NCBI RefSeq assembly: GCF_000378985.1
Contig: NZ_KB905370.1
Location: forward strand, 3,186,604 to 3,250,603
Source of the DNA: Ensifer sp. BR816
GTDB taxonomy: Bacteria; Pseudomonadota; Alphaproteobacteria; Rhizobiales; Rhizobiaceae
Length of the DNA: 64,000 bases
Direction: 5' to 3'
Shown here: positions 8,778-17,401 of the stretch, in pieces
Layout of the letters: each line of letters opens with the position of its first letter
Numbering within the stretch: the first letter of the stretch is position 1
Notes under the pieces: model-generated
Told to the model about the DNA's origin: nothing
Databases searched by the model: none
The model's input: the letters and a program-made list of their open reading frames with translations, nothing else
Position numbers and translations under genes: made by a program

Positions 8778-9668
8778 TCACCACCGGGGTGATGAGGAAC
8801 CGGCCTTCGCCTTCACCCGTTTCCGCTCGTTGGACGGCGCCGCGCCCTTTTGCTGCTGCGTGAGTACAGCCGTCATGATTTCCGCGGCGGCCAGCGCTGC
8901 GATGACGGCGGGCCGCTTGTCTTTCACCGCCGTGCCTCCGATCGGGCAAACGAGACCATCGAACAGCCCTGGACGTTTAACCTCGCGCGACAGCCAATTC
9001 TTGAAGGTGGCCCGCTTCGTCTTCGAGCCGATCATGCCGACATAGCAGGCATCCTCGCGGCCAAGCGCTTCCGCGGCGATCAGGAAATCGAGCGCGTGGT
9101 CATGGGTGAGAATGACGAAGGCGCTCCCCGGCGGGGCGTCACGGACGACCGCCTCCGGCATCGCCGTCAGGCGGGTTTCGATACCCGGCACGTCGACCGC
9201 CGACAGCTCCTTTTCGCGGGTGTCGACGAGCACGGTTCGGACCGGCACCAGCGACAGCGCAATGGCGAGCGCGTCGCCGACATGGCCGGCCCCGAAGACA
9301 TAGACATGCGGCCGGCACGCGATTTCAGCGTCGCTGCGCTCCATCAATGCGGCCCGGGTTTCCGGACCGACGGCCTTGAACGCCAGCGCCACGCGCCCGC
9401 CGCAGCACTGGCCGATCTCCGGCCCGAGCGGGATCGCCAGCCGGTCATCGGCTGCGGCTCCCTTGAGCAGTTGGCGGGCATGGTCGATCGCCATGTATTC
9501 CAGTTGGCCGCCACCGATCGTGGCGAAGGTGCGCTCCTTCGAGACGAGCATCCAGGCATCCGTATCGCGCGGCGTCGAGCCTGCGGCGCCGGTCACTTCG
9601 ACGAGAATGCAGGCCGCATCGCCGCCCAGGAAATGCCGAATATCCTCTCTGCCCGTCATGCCTGTCAT
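8778..9668 (-). CDS. xdhC: Xanthine dehydrogenase accessory protein XdhC
   Basis: Cytosolic chaperone that binds molybdenum cofactor, supports its sulfuration and inserts it into XdhB. The 296 residues show an N-terminal XdhC/CoxI domain with the GQCCGG cysteine motif near residues 86-91, and a C-terminal Rossmann-like part (VFGAGHVGDALA, then CYVGMIGSKTKR). The C-terminal 30 residues are basic and not conserved. The start overlaps the xdhB stop by four bases, so it is coupled to xdhAB. Confidence 0.95.
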   Translation of the reverse strand: MTGMTGREDIRHFLGGDAACILVEVTGAAGSTPRDTDAWMLVSKERTFATIGGGQLEYMAIDHARQLLKGAAADDRLAIPLGPEIGQCCGGRVALAFKAVGPETRAALMERSDAEIACRPHVYVFGAGHVGDALAIALSLVPVRTVLVDTREKELSAVDVPGIETRLTAMPEAVVRDAPPGSAFVILTHDHALDFLIAAEALGREDACYVGMIGSKTKRATFKNWLSREVKRPGLFDGLVCPIGGTAVKDKRPAVIAALAAAEIMTAVLTQQQKGAAPSNERKRVKAKAGSSSPRW

Positions 9669-12013
9669 CCGTCCGCTTTGCGGCGCGGCTCCGCGTTGCG
9701 CAGCCGCTCGATCGCCATCAGCACCCGTTCCGGTGTCGCCGGAGCATCGATGCGCGGCGGGATACGATACTCCGCAACGCTTGCCGCTGCCATGGATATC
9801 GCCTCAAGCACGGAAATGCCCAGCATGAAGGGCGGTTCCCCGACCGCCTTCGAGCGGCGGATCGTTTCCTCACGATTGACCGACCATTCCGCCAGCCGCA
9901 CGTGGAAGACGCGCGGCCGGTCGGAGGCGAGCGGGATCTTGTAGGTGGACGGCGCATGGGTGCGCAGCCGCCCCTTCGCATCCCACCACAATTCCTCAGT
10001 CGTCAGCCAGCCCATGCCCTGCACGAAGGCGCCTTCGACTTGGCCGAGATCGAGTGCCGGATTGAGCGACTTGCCGACGTCATGAAGGATGTCGGTGCGC
10101 TCGACCTGGTACTCGCCGGTCAGCGTGTCGACGCTGACTTCCGAGCAGGAAGCACCGTAGGCGTAGTAGTAGAACGGACGTCCCCTTCCTTCCGCGCGGC
10201 TCCAGTGGATCTTCGGCGTCTTGTAGAAGCCGGCCGCCGAAAGCTGCACGCGGGCCGCATAGGCCGACCGGATGAAATCTCCGAAGGCGATGCGTTCGCT
10301 GCCGATCCTGACCACGTTCGGTTCGAAGACGATATCGGCTTCGCTGACTCCGTAGCGTTCCGCCGCGAAGCGGACGAGCCGTGCCTTGATCTGCTGCGCC
10401 GCATTGGCGGCCGCCATGCCGTTCAGGTCCGAGCCCGAGGAGGCGGCCGTCGCCGAGGTATTCGGCACCTTGCCGGTCGAGGTCGCCGTCACCTTGATGC
10501 GGTCGAGATCGACCTGGAACTCATCCGCGACCACCTGGGCGACCTTGGTATAGAGCCCCTGCCCCATCTCGGTGCCGCCGTGGTTCAGCTGGATCGAGCC
10601 GTCCGTATAGACATGGACGAGGGCGCCGGCCTGGTTGTATTCGGTCTTGGTGAAGGAGATGCCGAACTTCACCGGCGTCAGCGCAATACCGCGCTTGATC
10701 ACATGGTTCTCGCGGTTGAAGGCGAGCACTGCCTCACGCCGGGCGGCATAATCCGCGGAAGCTTCGAGTTCCTCGATGATCCGGCCGATGATGTTGTCTT
10801 CAACGGTCTGGTGATAGGGCGTCAGGTTGCGTCCCTCGCCGCCGTAGAAATTCAGCTTGCGGATTTCGAGCGGATCCTTGCCGAGCGTATAGGCGATGTC
10901 CTCGATCATCCGCTCGCCGCCGACCATGCCCTGCGGTCCGCCGAAGCCGCGGAAGGCGGTGTTCGACACCGTGTTCGTCTTGAGCGGTCGCGAACGCAGC
11001 CGCACGTTGGGATAGAAATAGCAATTGTCGGCATGGAACAGCGCGCGGTCGGTCACCGGACCGGAGAGATCGGCCGAGAACCCGCAGCGCGCCGCAAAGA
11101 CCGCGTCCACCGCCTCGATGCGGCCATCGTCGTCGAAGCCGACCTTGTAGTCGACATGGAAGTCGTGGCGCTTGCCGGTCGCCGTCATGTCGTCGTCCCG
11201 GTCGGGACGCACCTTCACCGGAAGACGGTATTTCCTCGCGGCCAGGGCCGCAACCGCGGCGAAGAGGTTGGCCTGCGTCTCCTTGCCGCCGAAGGCGCCG
11301 CCCATGCGGCGGACGTTGACGGTGATCGCGTTCGACGGAAGCCCAAGCACCTGGGCGACCATGTGTTGTGTCTCGCTCGGATGCTGAGTCGAGGCGATGA
11401 CGGTCACCTCGTCGTCCTCGCCGGGGATGGCGAAGGAGATGTGTCCTTCGAGATAGAAATGATCCTGGCCGCCGATCCGCATCTCGCCCTGGACGATGTT
11501 CTGCGCCTTGGCGAAACCGGCGTCGATATCGCCGCGCTCGAGCTTCAGGGGATCGATCACCAGCGGGTAGTTGGCGGCCGCCGCCTTGACGACGTCGGTC
11601 ACATGCGGCAGGTCGCGATACTCGATCTTCACCCTTGCCGCGGCCCGGCGGGCGGCGTCGCGCGAGGTGGCGATCACCGCAAAGATCGGCTGCCCATGGA
11701 ACTCGACCTTCCCCGTCGCGAAGACCGGGTCGTCGTGCTTGTGCGCCGGGCTGATGTCGTTCTCGCCGGGAATATCCTCGGCCGTCAGGATGCCGACGAC
11801 GCCGGGGCTGCTCTCCACCGCCTCGAAATCGATCGACAGGATTTCCGCATGGGCGCGTTGCGACAGTCCCAGATAGCCGTGCAGCGTGCCGGCCGGTTCG
11901 GCAATGTCGTCGATATATTCGGCCGTGCCCGACACATGCTTGTGACCGGATTCATGCCGCTCCTGCTCGTGGACGCCGCCGCGGATGCGGTCGATGGGCT
12001 GCATCACATTCAT
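9665..12013 (-). CDS. xdhB: Xanthine dehydrogenase, molybdopterin-binding subunit
   Basis: Large catalytic subunit that oxidises hypoxanthine and xanthine to urate at a Mo-pterin site; partner of XdhA in a cytosolic heterotetramer. The 782 residues contain the family motifs in order: GGAFGGKE (Mo-pterin loop), AFRGFGGPQGM with the substrate-positioning Arg, GTEMGQGLYTK, QVEGAFVQGMGW, and KAVGEPPFMLG with the catalytic Glu. It starts 12 bp after xdhA and overlaps xdhC by four bases, giving the order xdhA-xdhB-xdhC. A very long antisense frame over this gene is a codon-bias shadow. Confidence 0.97.
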   Translation of the reverse strand: MNVMQPIDRIRGGVHEQERHESGHKHVSGTAEYIDDIAEPAGTLHGYLGLSQRAHAEILSIDFEAVESSPGVVGILTAEDIPGENDISPAHKHDDPVFATGKVEFHGQPIFAVIATSRDAARRAAARVKIEYRDLPHVTDVVKAAAANYPLVIDPLKLERGDIDAGFAKAQNIVQGEMRIGGQDHFYLEGHISFAIPGEDDEVTVIASTQHPSETQHMVAQVLGLPSNAITVNVRRMGGAFGGKETQANLFAAVAALAARKYRLPVKVRPDRDDDMTATGKRHDFHVDYKVGFDDDGRIEAVDAVFAARCGFSADLSGPVTDRALFHADNCYFYPNVRLRSRPLKTNTVSNTAFRGFGGPQGMVGGERMIEDIAYTLGKDPLEIRKLNFYGGEGRNLTPYHQTVEDNIIGRIIEELEASADYAARREAVLAFNRENHVIKRGIALTPVKFGISFTKTEYNQAGALVHVYTDGSIQLNHGGTEMGQGLYTKVAQVVADEFQVDLDRIKVTATSTGKVPNTSATAASSGSDLNGMAAANAAQQIKARLVRFAAERYGVSEADIVFEPNVVRIGSERIAFGDFIRSAYAARVQLSAAGFYKTPKIHWSRAEGRGRPFYYYAYGASCSEVSVDTLTGEYQVERTDILHDVGKSLNPALDLGQVEGAFVQGMGWLTTEELWWDAKGRLRTHAPSTYKIPLASDRPRVFHVRLAEWSVNREETIRRSKAVGEPPFMLGISVLEAISMAAASVAEYRIPPRIDAPATPERVLMAIERLRNAEPRRKADG

Positions 12014-12025
12014 CGCTCCACCCTC

Positions 12026-13507
12026 CTAGACAGCGACCGCAACCGTGCGGTCGATACGGACAATCGCTTTGTCCTGCGTCTCCAGATAGAAGCGACGCAG
12101 GAGGTTCTTGGCGACGAGCATGCGATAATCCGCCGAGGCGCGCCAATCGGTCAAAGGCGTGAAATCCTGTTCGAAGGCGCCGACGGCCGCTTCGATCGCG
12201 GCACCGGTCCAGCCTTGCCCCTTGAGAGCGGCCTCGACATTCGTTGCGCGCTTGGGTGTCGCGGCCATGCCGCCGAAGGCGATCGTCGCATCCGCGACCC
12301 TGCCCTCGCTATCAAGCGTCACGCGGAACGCACCGCAGACGGAGGAGATATCCTCGTCCAGCCGTTTGGAAACCTTGTAGACGGCAAAGCGGTCGGCATC
12401 GCCCAGGAACGGAATCCGGACGGACTCGACGAATTCGCCGGGCTCACGATCCTGCCTGCCATAGGCGATGAAAAAGGACTCGAGCGGCACCGTCCTTCTG
12501 TTCCCGCCCTTCCGCAACGTCACCGAGGCGCCAAGCGCGATCAGCGCGGGCGGCGTATCGCCGATCGGCGAGCCGTTGGCGATATTGCCGCCGATCGTGC
12601 CCATGTTGCGGACCTGCTCGCCGCCGATCCGGTCCCAGAGTTCGCGCAATTGCGGGAAGTGGTGGACGATCACGGGATAGGCTTCGGTGTAGCTCACCCC
12701 GGCCGCCAGCGTGATGCCCTCTTCGTCGACGGAGATCCGACGCAATTCCTCGAGGTGGGAAAGATGGACGACCGGTGCGATGTCGCGCATGAATTTCGTC
12801 ACCCACAACCCGACATCCGTGGAGCCGGCCACGATCGTCGCCTTCGGGTTGGCCTCGACGACTGCTGCGAAATCGTCGAGCGAAGCCGGCAGCACCACGC
12901 GGTCGGCCTCGTTGCCGATCTCGACGCGCCGGCCATCCCTTAGGTCCGCCAGCTCGCGCGCGATCTTCTCGCGTTCGGCAACCAACGGGTCCTTTCCGAC
13001 CTCGCCGATCGATGAAATCGCCTCAGCGGCGCGGATGATGGCGGCATATCCGGTGCAGCGACAGAGATTGCCCTGCAGCGCCTTCTCGATTTGCTGAACG
13101 CTCGGCCTGGGGTTTTCCATCCAGAGGCCGTAGAGCGACATGACGAAGCCCGGCGTGCAGAAGCCGCATTGCGACGCATGCGTGTCGACCATCGCCCGCT
13201 GCACCGGGTGAAGCGGCCCGTCCGGCTCTGCAAGCGCCTCGACGGTGACGACATGACAGCCATCGAGCGAGGCGACGAAACGGATGCAGGCATTGACGGA
13301 TTCGTATTTCAGCCTGCCGTCGTGAAGGCGGCCGACAAGCACCGTGCAGGCGCCGCAATCCCCTTCGGCGCAGCCTTCCTTGGTGCCGCGCAGATTGCGG
13401 TCGATGCGCAGGAAATCGAGCAGCGTCTGGACCGGCGAGACATCGCCAAGCTCGACCAGCCGGTCATTCAGGTGAAAGCGGATCGTATTGCGGACTTCGA
13501 TCGTCAT
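12026..13507 (-). CDS. xdhA: Xanthine dehydrogenase, FeS/FAD subunit
   Basis: Small subunit that carries electrons from the Mo site through two [2Fe-2S] clusters and FAD to NAD+. The 493 residues show a plant-type ferredoxin domain (Cys46, Cys51, Cys54, Cys74), a helical [2Fe-2S] domain (Cys114, Cys117, Cys149, Cys151) and a FAD-binding domain (about 195-480) with VAGSTDVGLWV and GGNIANGSPIGD motifs. It lies 6 bp from uraH and precedes xdhB, so uraH-xdhABC forms one transcript reading leftward from the intergenic region at 13880-14044. Confidence 0.97.
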   Translation of the reverse strand: MTIEVRNTIRFHLNDRLVELGDVSPVQTLLDFLRIDRNLRGTKEGCAEGDCGACTVLVGRLHDGRLKYESVNACIRFVASLDGCHVVTVEALAEPDGPLHPVQRAMVDTHASQCGFCTPGFVMSLYGLWMENPRPSVQQIEKALQGNLCRCTGYAAIIRAAEAISSIGEVGKDPLVAEREKIARELADLRDGRRVEIGNEADRVVLPASLDDFAAVVEANPKATIVAGSTDVGLWVTKFMRDIAPVVHLSHLEELRRISVDEEGITLAAGVSYTEAYPVIVHHFPQLRELWDRIGGEQVRNMGTIGGNIANGSPIGDTPPALIALGASVTLRKGGNRRTVPLESFFIAYGRQDREPGEFVESVRIPFLGDADRFAVYKVSKRLDEDISSVCGAFRVTLDSEGRVADATIAFGGMAATPKRATNVEAALKGQGWTGAAIEAAVGAFEQDFTPLTDWRASADYRMLVAKNLLRRFYLETQDKAIVRIDRTVAVAV

Positions 13508-13513
13508 GGCCGG

Positions 13514-13879
13514 TCAGCTCCCGCGATAGGTGGAATAGCCGTAGGGCGAAAGCAACAGCGGCACGTGATAATGCGCGGCGGGATCGGCGATGCCGAAGCG
13601 GATCGGGATGAGATCGAGGAACGGATTGCTGCCGCTCTCAGCGCCCAGATATTCGCCGGTGTGGAAGCGCAGCTCGTAGATGCCGGTCGTCATCGTCTCG
13701 CCGCTGAGCAGCGGCTCGTCGCATCGGCCGTCCTCGTTGGTCCGCGCAGAAGCGATGCGCTCGCGCCACTCGCCATCGAGGCGGTAAAGCTCGATGCGCA
13801 GGTTCGCGGCAGGTTTGCCGCTCGCCGTATCCAGCACATGGGTCGTCAGGCGACCAGCGTTTCCGCCATGAATCTGCAT
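13514..13879 (-). CDS. uraH: 5-Hydroxyisourate hydrolase
   Basis: Transthyretin-like enzyme that hydrolyses 5-hydroxyisourate (product of PuuD) to OHCU. The 121 residues include the N-terminal [14 protein letters not shown] motif and end with the diagnostic YRGS tetrapeptide. The ATG at 13879 has a GGAGGAG ribosome site; a longer frame to 13933 lacks one. It is the first gene of the uraH-xdhABC operon and divergent from puuE-uraD, which acts on its product. Confidence 0.95.
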   Translation of the reverse strand: MQIHGGNAGRLTTHVLDTASGKPAANLRIELYRLDGEWRERIASARTNEDGRCDEPLLSGETMTTGIYELRFHTGEYLGAESGSNPFLDLIPIRFGIADPAAHYHVPLLLSPYGYSTYRGS

Positions 13880-13959
13880 GCGTGTCGCTCCTCCACTCAC
13901 TTTCGACGAATGAAGTATCCGAAGCGACGCCACCTTTGTGTAGCGGGCGTAGGCTTCGA

Positions 13960-13980
13960 GACTTTCAAATTTTTCGAGGG
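13960..13980. promoter_or_regulatory. Candidate purine-gene operator, copy 1
   Basis: The 15-mer GACTTTCAAATTTTT followed by CGAGGG sits midway between the divergent uraH and puuE-uraD genes. The same 15-mer followed by GAGGG occurs upstream of the purine permease. It has partial dyad symmetry around the A/T core. Confidence 0.55.
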
Positions 13981-14044
13981 GAATGGGCCTGCTTCATTAC
14001 CGGTACGAATTGGCATCCGCACACAATATCAGGAGGAGAGTTGC

Positions 14045-15460
14045 ATGAGATATCCCCGTAATCTCCAGGGATATGGCCCCAATCCAAAGGTCAGCTGGCC
14101 GAACGAAGCACGGATCGCCGTGCAATTCGTGGTCAACTACGAAGAGGGCGGCGAAAACTGCGTGCTGCACGGCGATGCGGCGTCGGAAGCGTTCTTGTCG
14201 GAAATCGTCGGCGCGCAGGCCTGGCCCGGCCAGCGCCACTGGAACATGGAGTCGATCTACGAATATGGCGCGCGTGCCGGCTTCTGGCGGCTGCACCGGC
14301 TTTTCACCGAGGGGCAGGTGCCGGTCACCGTCTACGGCGTCGCGACGGCGCTCAAGCGATCGCCGGCACAGGTCGCGGCCATGCAGGATGCCGGTTGGGA
14401 GATCGCCTCCCACGGCTTGAAATGGATCGAGCACAAGGATTTCAGCACCGAACGGGAACGCGCCGAGATCGCCGAGGCGATCCGGCTCCACACGATCGTA
14501 ACAGGCGAGCGGCCGCGCGGCTGGTATACGGGCCGCTGTTCGGAAAACACCCTCGACCTCGTCACCGAAGCCGGCGGCTTCGACTATGTCTCCGACTCCT
14601 ATGCCGACGACCTGCCCTATTGGCACGAGCACCAGAATCGGCACCAACTCGTCATCCCCTATACGCTCGACGCCAATGACATGCGTTTCGCCACGGCGCA
14701 GGGCTTCAACAGCGGCGACCAGTTCTTCAGCTATTTGAAGGACAGCTTCGACGTTCTCTATGCCGAGGGTAAGGCGGGATCGCCGAAGATGATGAGCATC
14801 GGCCTTCACTGCCGCCTCGCCGGCCGGCCGGGCCGGGCCGCTGCATTGGCCCGTTTCATCGACTATGTGAAGAGCCACAGCAAGGTCTGGCTGGCCCGCC
14901 GCATCGACATTGCCCGCTATTGGGCGGAGGCTTATCCGTTCCAGCCCAACGGCGATCGACCGTCGCGGCTTTCCGAAGAGGCCTTTGTCGCCCGCTTTGG
15001 CGGCATCTTCGAGCATTCCGACTGGATCGCCAAGCGCGCCTTCGCGGGCGAGCTTTCTCCGGCAACCGACACGGCAACTGGCCTGCACGCGGCGTTGACC
15101 GCGGTCTTCCGCGAGGCGAGCGATGCGGAACGACTTGCCGTGCTTAACGCCCACCCGGACCTTGCCGGCAAGCTTGCCCAGGCAAAGCGCCTGACCGAGA
15201 GCTCGACCAACGAGCAGGCCTCGGCCGGTCTCGATGCGCTCACGGATCGGGAGCGCGAGCGCTTCACCGAGCTCAATGCGGCCTATGTCGAGAAATTCGG
15301 ATTCCCATTCATCATTGCGGTCAGGGGGCGCAGCAAGGACGACATCCTCGCCGCCTTCGAAAGCCGCATCGACAGCGACCGCGAGACGGAGTTCGAAACC
15401 GCCTGCCGTCAGGTGGAGCGGATCGCCCTGCTGCGGCTTCGCGAGATGCTGGCGGGTTGA
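14045..15460 (+). CDS. Fused allantoinase (PuuE) and OHCU decarboxylase (UraD)
   Basis: Bifunctional protein of 471 residues. Residues 1-300 are a PuuE-type allantoinase of the polysaccharide deacetylase fold (start MRYPRNLQGYG, IASHGLKWIEH with the conserved His, RGWYTGRCSENT). Residues about 305-471 are UraD: catalytic His370 in LNAHPDLAGK, and ELNAAYVEKFGFPFIIAVRG. The UraD half makes S-allantoin from OHCU and the PuuE half hydrolyses it to allantoate, consecutive steps. The ATG at 14045 has an AGGAGGAGA ribosome site; the frame extends upstream only as an antisense shadow of xdhA. It is divergent from uraH. Confidence 0.93.
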   Translation: MRYPRNLQGYGPNPKVSWPNEARIAVQFVVNYEEGGENCVLHGDAASEAFLSEIVGAQAWPGQRHWNMESIYEYGARAGFWRLHRLFTEGQVPVTVYGVATALKRSPAQVAAMQDAGWEIASHGLKWIEHKDFSTERERAEIAEAIRLHTIVTGERPRGWYTGRCSENTLDLVTEAGGFDYVSDSYADDLPYWHEHQNRHQLVIPYTLDANDMRFATAQGFNSGDQFFSYLKDSFDVLYAEGKAGSPKMMSIGLHCRLAGRPGRAAALARFIDYVKSHSKVWLARRIDIARYWAEAYPFQPNGDRPSRLSEEAFVARFGGIFEHSDWIAKRAFAGELSPATDTATGLHAALTAVFREASDAERLAVLNAHPDLAGKLAQAKRLTESSTNEQASAGLDALTDRERERFTELNAAYVEKFGFPFIIAVRGRSKDDILAAFESRIDSDRETEFETACRQVERIALLRLREMLAG

Positions 15461-15618
15461 GCAGGCAAAACGGCGATACTTCGCACGAAGGTGGCCGGCG
15501 CGCGATATTGCGGGCCGGCCGTTTCGTACATCCCGGTAGTGCCAAGCGAACTTAGCTTGGACGTCGTTTCGGCACGCACTGCGTTCATTGCTTGATTCAA
15601 AAAAAGCCTTTCGAAGCA

Positions 15619-15656
15619 CCCCTCCCCAACCCCTCCCCACAAGGGGGAGGGGCTTA
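15619..15656 (+). repeat. 38-bp inverted repeat, left arm
   Basis: A C-rich then G-rich 38-mer beginning CCCCTCCCCAACCCC. Its reverse complement occurs without a mismatch at 15737-15774. Each arm is itself a partial hairpin (CCCCTCCCC near GGGGGAGGGG). Confidence 0.9.
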
Positions 15657-15736
15657 ACGCGCCGCAACCGCCTGCCATTTCGGACCGTTGCATCTGGTGA
15701 AAATGTGGCCACCGGAACGCGGGCCGTGCGGCATTG

Positions 15737-15774
15737 TAAGCCCCTCCCCCTTGTGGGGAGGGGTTGGGGAGGGG
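15737..15774 (-). repeat. 38-bp inverted repeat, right arm
   Basis: Exact reverse complement of 15619-15656. It ends 7 bp from the stop codon of the purine permease, so the transcript of that gene carries the arm in its 3' region if it reads through. Confidence 0.9.
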
Positions 15775-15781
15775 AATTGTC

Positions 15782-17074
15782 CTAACCCCCGAAGAAGGCG
15801 AAGCGCACGACGAACAGGGCGGCGACGATCTGCGTGGCGGGATGGATGACGCTCCAGCGGCCGGTGCAGATCTTCAGGACCACGTAGCTCACGAAGCCGA
15901 AGGCCAGCCCGTTGGCGATCGAGTAAGTGAACGGCATGGCGATCGCGGTCAGCGCCGCCGGTGCCGCTTCGGTCAGATCGTCCCACTCGATTTCGGTAAG
16001 CTCGCGCATCATTAGCCCTGCCACGTAGAGCAGCGCCGGCGCCGTTGCATAGGACGGAACGGCGGCCGCCAGCGGCGAGATGAACAGCGCGGCGAGGAAC
16101 AGCACCGAAATGGTCAGCGCCGTGAGACCGGTGCGGCCGCCCGCCTGCACGCCGGAGGCACTTTCGACATAGGCCGTGGTGCTGCTGGTGCCAATCAGCG
16201 AGCCGGCGATGATCGCCGAGCTGTCGGCAAGCAGCGCGCGCCCGAGGCGATTCGGCTTGCCCTCCTCGACCAGTTTCGCCCGCTTCGCCACACCGATCAG
16301 CGTACCGGTCGCGTCGAAGACCTCGACGAGCACGAAGACGAGGATGACATGAACGAGGCCGCCATGCAGCGCGCCCATGATGTCGAGTTGCAGGAAGGTC
16401 GGAGCGATGCTCGGCGGCGCGGAAACCACGCCCTTGAACTCGGACACGCCGAGGAACATCGACAGGATCGTGACGACGAGAATGCCGATCAGGATCGAGC
16501 CCCGGACCTTCAGCGAGTCGAGCACGGCGATGACGAAAAAGCCGAGGATTGCGAGCAGCGGCCCGGTCTGCTTGAGGTCGCCCAGGCCGACCAGCGTTGC
16601 CGGATTGTCGACGACGATGCCGGCGTTCTTGAGCGCGATGATGCCGAGGAACAGGCCGATACCGGCCGCAATCGCGCTGCGCAGCGAATGCGGGATGCCG
16701 GCGATCAGCCAGCTTCTGACCCCGGTGACCGTCAGGAACAGGAAGATGAGGCCGGAGATGAACACCGCGCCAAGTGCCTGCTGCCAGGTGAAGCCGAGAG
16801 CGGCCACGACCGTGAAGGCGAAGAAGGCATTGAGGCCCATACCGGGCGCCATGCCGATCGGCCAGTTGGCGACGAGCGCCATGACGGCGGAACCAAGCGC
16901 CGCCGCAAGACAGGTCGCGACGAAGATGGCGTCACGGTCCATGCCGGTGGTCGACAGGATGTCGGGGTTTACGAAGATGATGTACGACATCGTTAGGAAT
17001 GTCGTTAGACCGGCGACCACCTCCGTGCGGATCGTCGTATCGTGCTCTTTCAGTTTGAACAGTCGCTCAAGCAT
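15782..17074 (-). CDS. Purine permease, NCS2/AzgA family
   Basis: Inner-membrane proton symporter for purine bases (adenine, guanine or hypoxanthine type) of 430 residues with about 12-14 membrane segments. The start MLERLFKLKEHDTTIRTEVVAG is typical of the AzgA subgroup (cut here at the conserved TTIRTEVVAGLTTFLTM region); later VFDATGTLIGVA and GTSSTTAYVESASG are the family substrate-site motifs. The ATG at 17074 has a GGGAGGAAAT ribosome site; the frame to 17158 is not needed. The setting says it imports the substrates of guaD and xdhAB. The exact base cannot be told. Confidence 0.92.
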   Translation of the reverse strand: MLERLFKLKEHDTTIRTEVVAGLTTFLTMSYIIFVNPDILSTTGMDRDAIFVATCLAAALGSAVMALVANWPIGMAPGMGLNAFFAFTVVAALGFTWQQALGAVFISGLIFLFLTVTGVRSWLIAGIPHSLRSAIAAGIGLFLGIIALKNAGIVVDNPATLVGLGDLKQTGPLLAILGFFVIAVLDSLKVRGSILIGILVVTILSMFLGVSEFKGVVSAPPSIAPTFLQLDIMGALHGGLVHVILVFVLVEVFDATGTLIGVAKRAKLVEEGKPNRLGRALLADSSAIIAGSLIGTSSTTAYVESASGVQAGGRTGLTALTISVLFLAALFISPLAAAVPSYATAPALLYVAGLMMRELTEIEWDDLTEAAPAALTAIAMPFTYSIANGLAFGFVSYVVLKICTGRWSVIHPATQIVAALFVVRFAFFGG

Positions 17075-17401
17075 ATTTCCTCCCTTGGCAGCCGTCATCT
17101 CGACGCAGCCGAACAACAGAGGCCAGGTCGCTGCTCCTCCAGCGTCCGGCCGTTGCATTTTTGACCCCTCTCCGGAATTCTTCGTCGGGCGGTCATGGCG
17201 ACCATTGGGCCGCGCCGGATGGGATACCCATGCAGCGCCCTAATTGTGCGGCGTCGCGCGCATGATCGCTAGCCGCCCATTTCGACGGCGAAAGCGAAAG
17301 ACTTTCAAATTTTTGAGGGCATTCAGCCGGATTCTCTTGGGAAAATCGCGCTCAGGCCGGCGAAACGACTAAGCGGCCCGCGGCGGCGAGCGGACGGCAG
17401 G
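17075..17401. other. Upstream region of the purine permease
   Basis: 327 bp without a gene, between the permease start and the livF stop. It contains the second copy of the GACTTTCAAATTTTT motif (17300-17319), 226 bp before the permease start codon. A promoter was not resolved. Confidence 0.55.
17300..17319. promoter_or_regulatory. Candidate purine-gene operator, copy 2
   Basis: GACTTTCAAATTTTT followed by GAGGG, identical over 15 bases to 13960-13974. The core TCAAA-TT-TTTGA is a symmetric dyad. Confidence 0.55.

Larger units (their letters stand above)
15461..15781. other. Convergent intergenic region with inverted repeat
   Basis: These 321 bp lie between the convergent puuE-uraD and purine permease genes. 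They contain a perfect 38-bp inverted repeat around 80 bp of other sequence. No gene is supported. Confidence 0.6.

Noticed and set aside
9902..12943. Open frame of 1013 codons on the + strand opposite xdhB/xdhA
   Set aside because: It is antisense to clear xdhAB motifs, has no ribosome site or family motif, and results from high-GC third-position bias.
13091..14044. Extended N terminus of the PuuE-UraD frame
   Set aside because: It is an antisense shadow of xdhA and uraH; the ATG at 14045 has a strong ribosome site and the family start.
15619..15774. Inverted 38-mers as ends of an insertion sequence
   Set aside because: The 80 bp between the arms cannot encode a transposase and no target duplication was seen; kept only as an inverted repeat.
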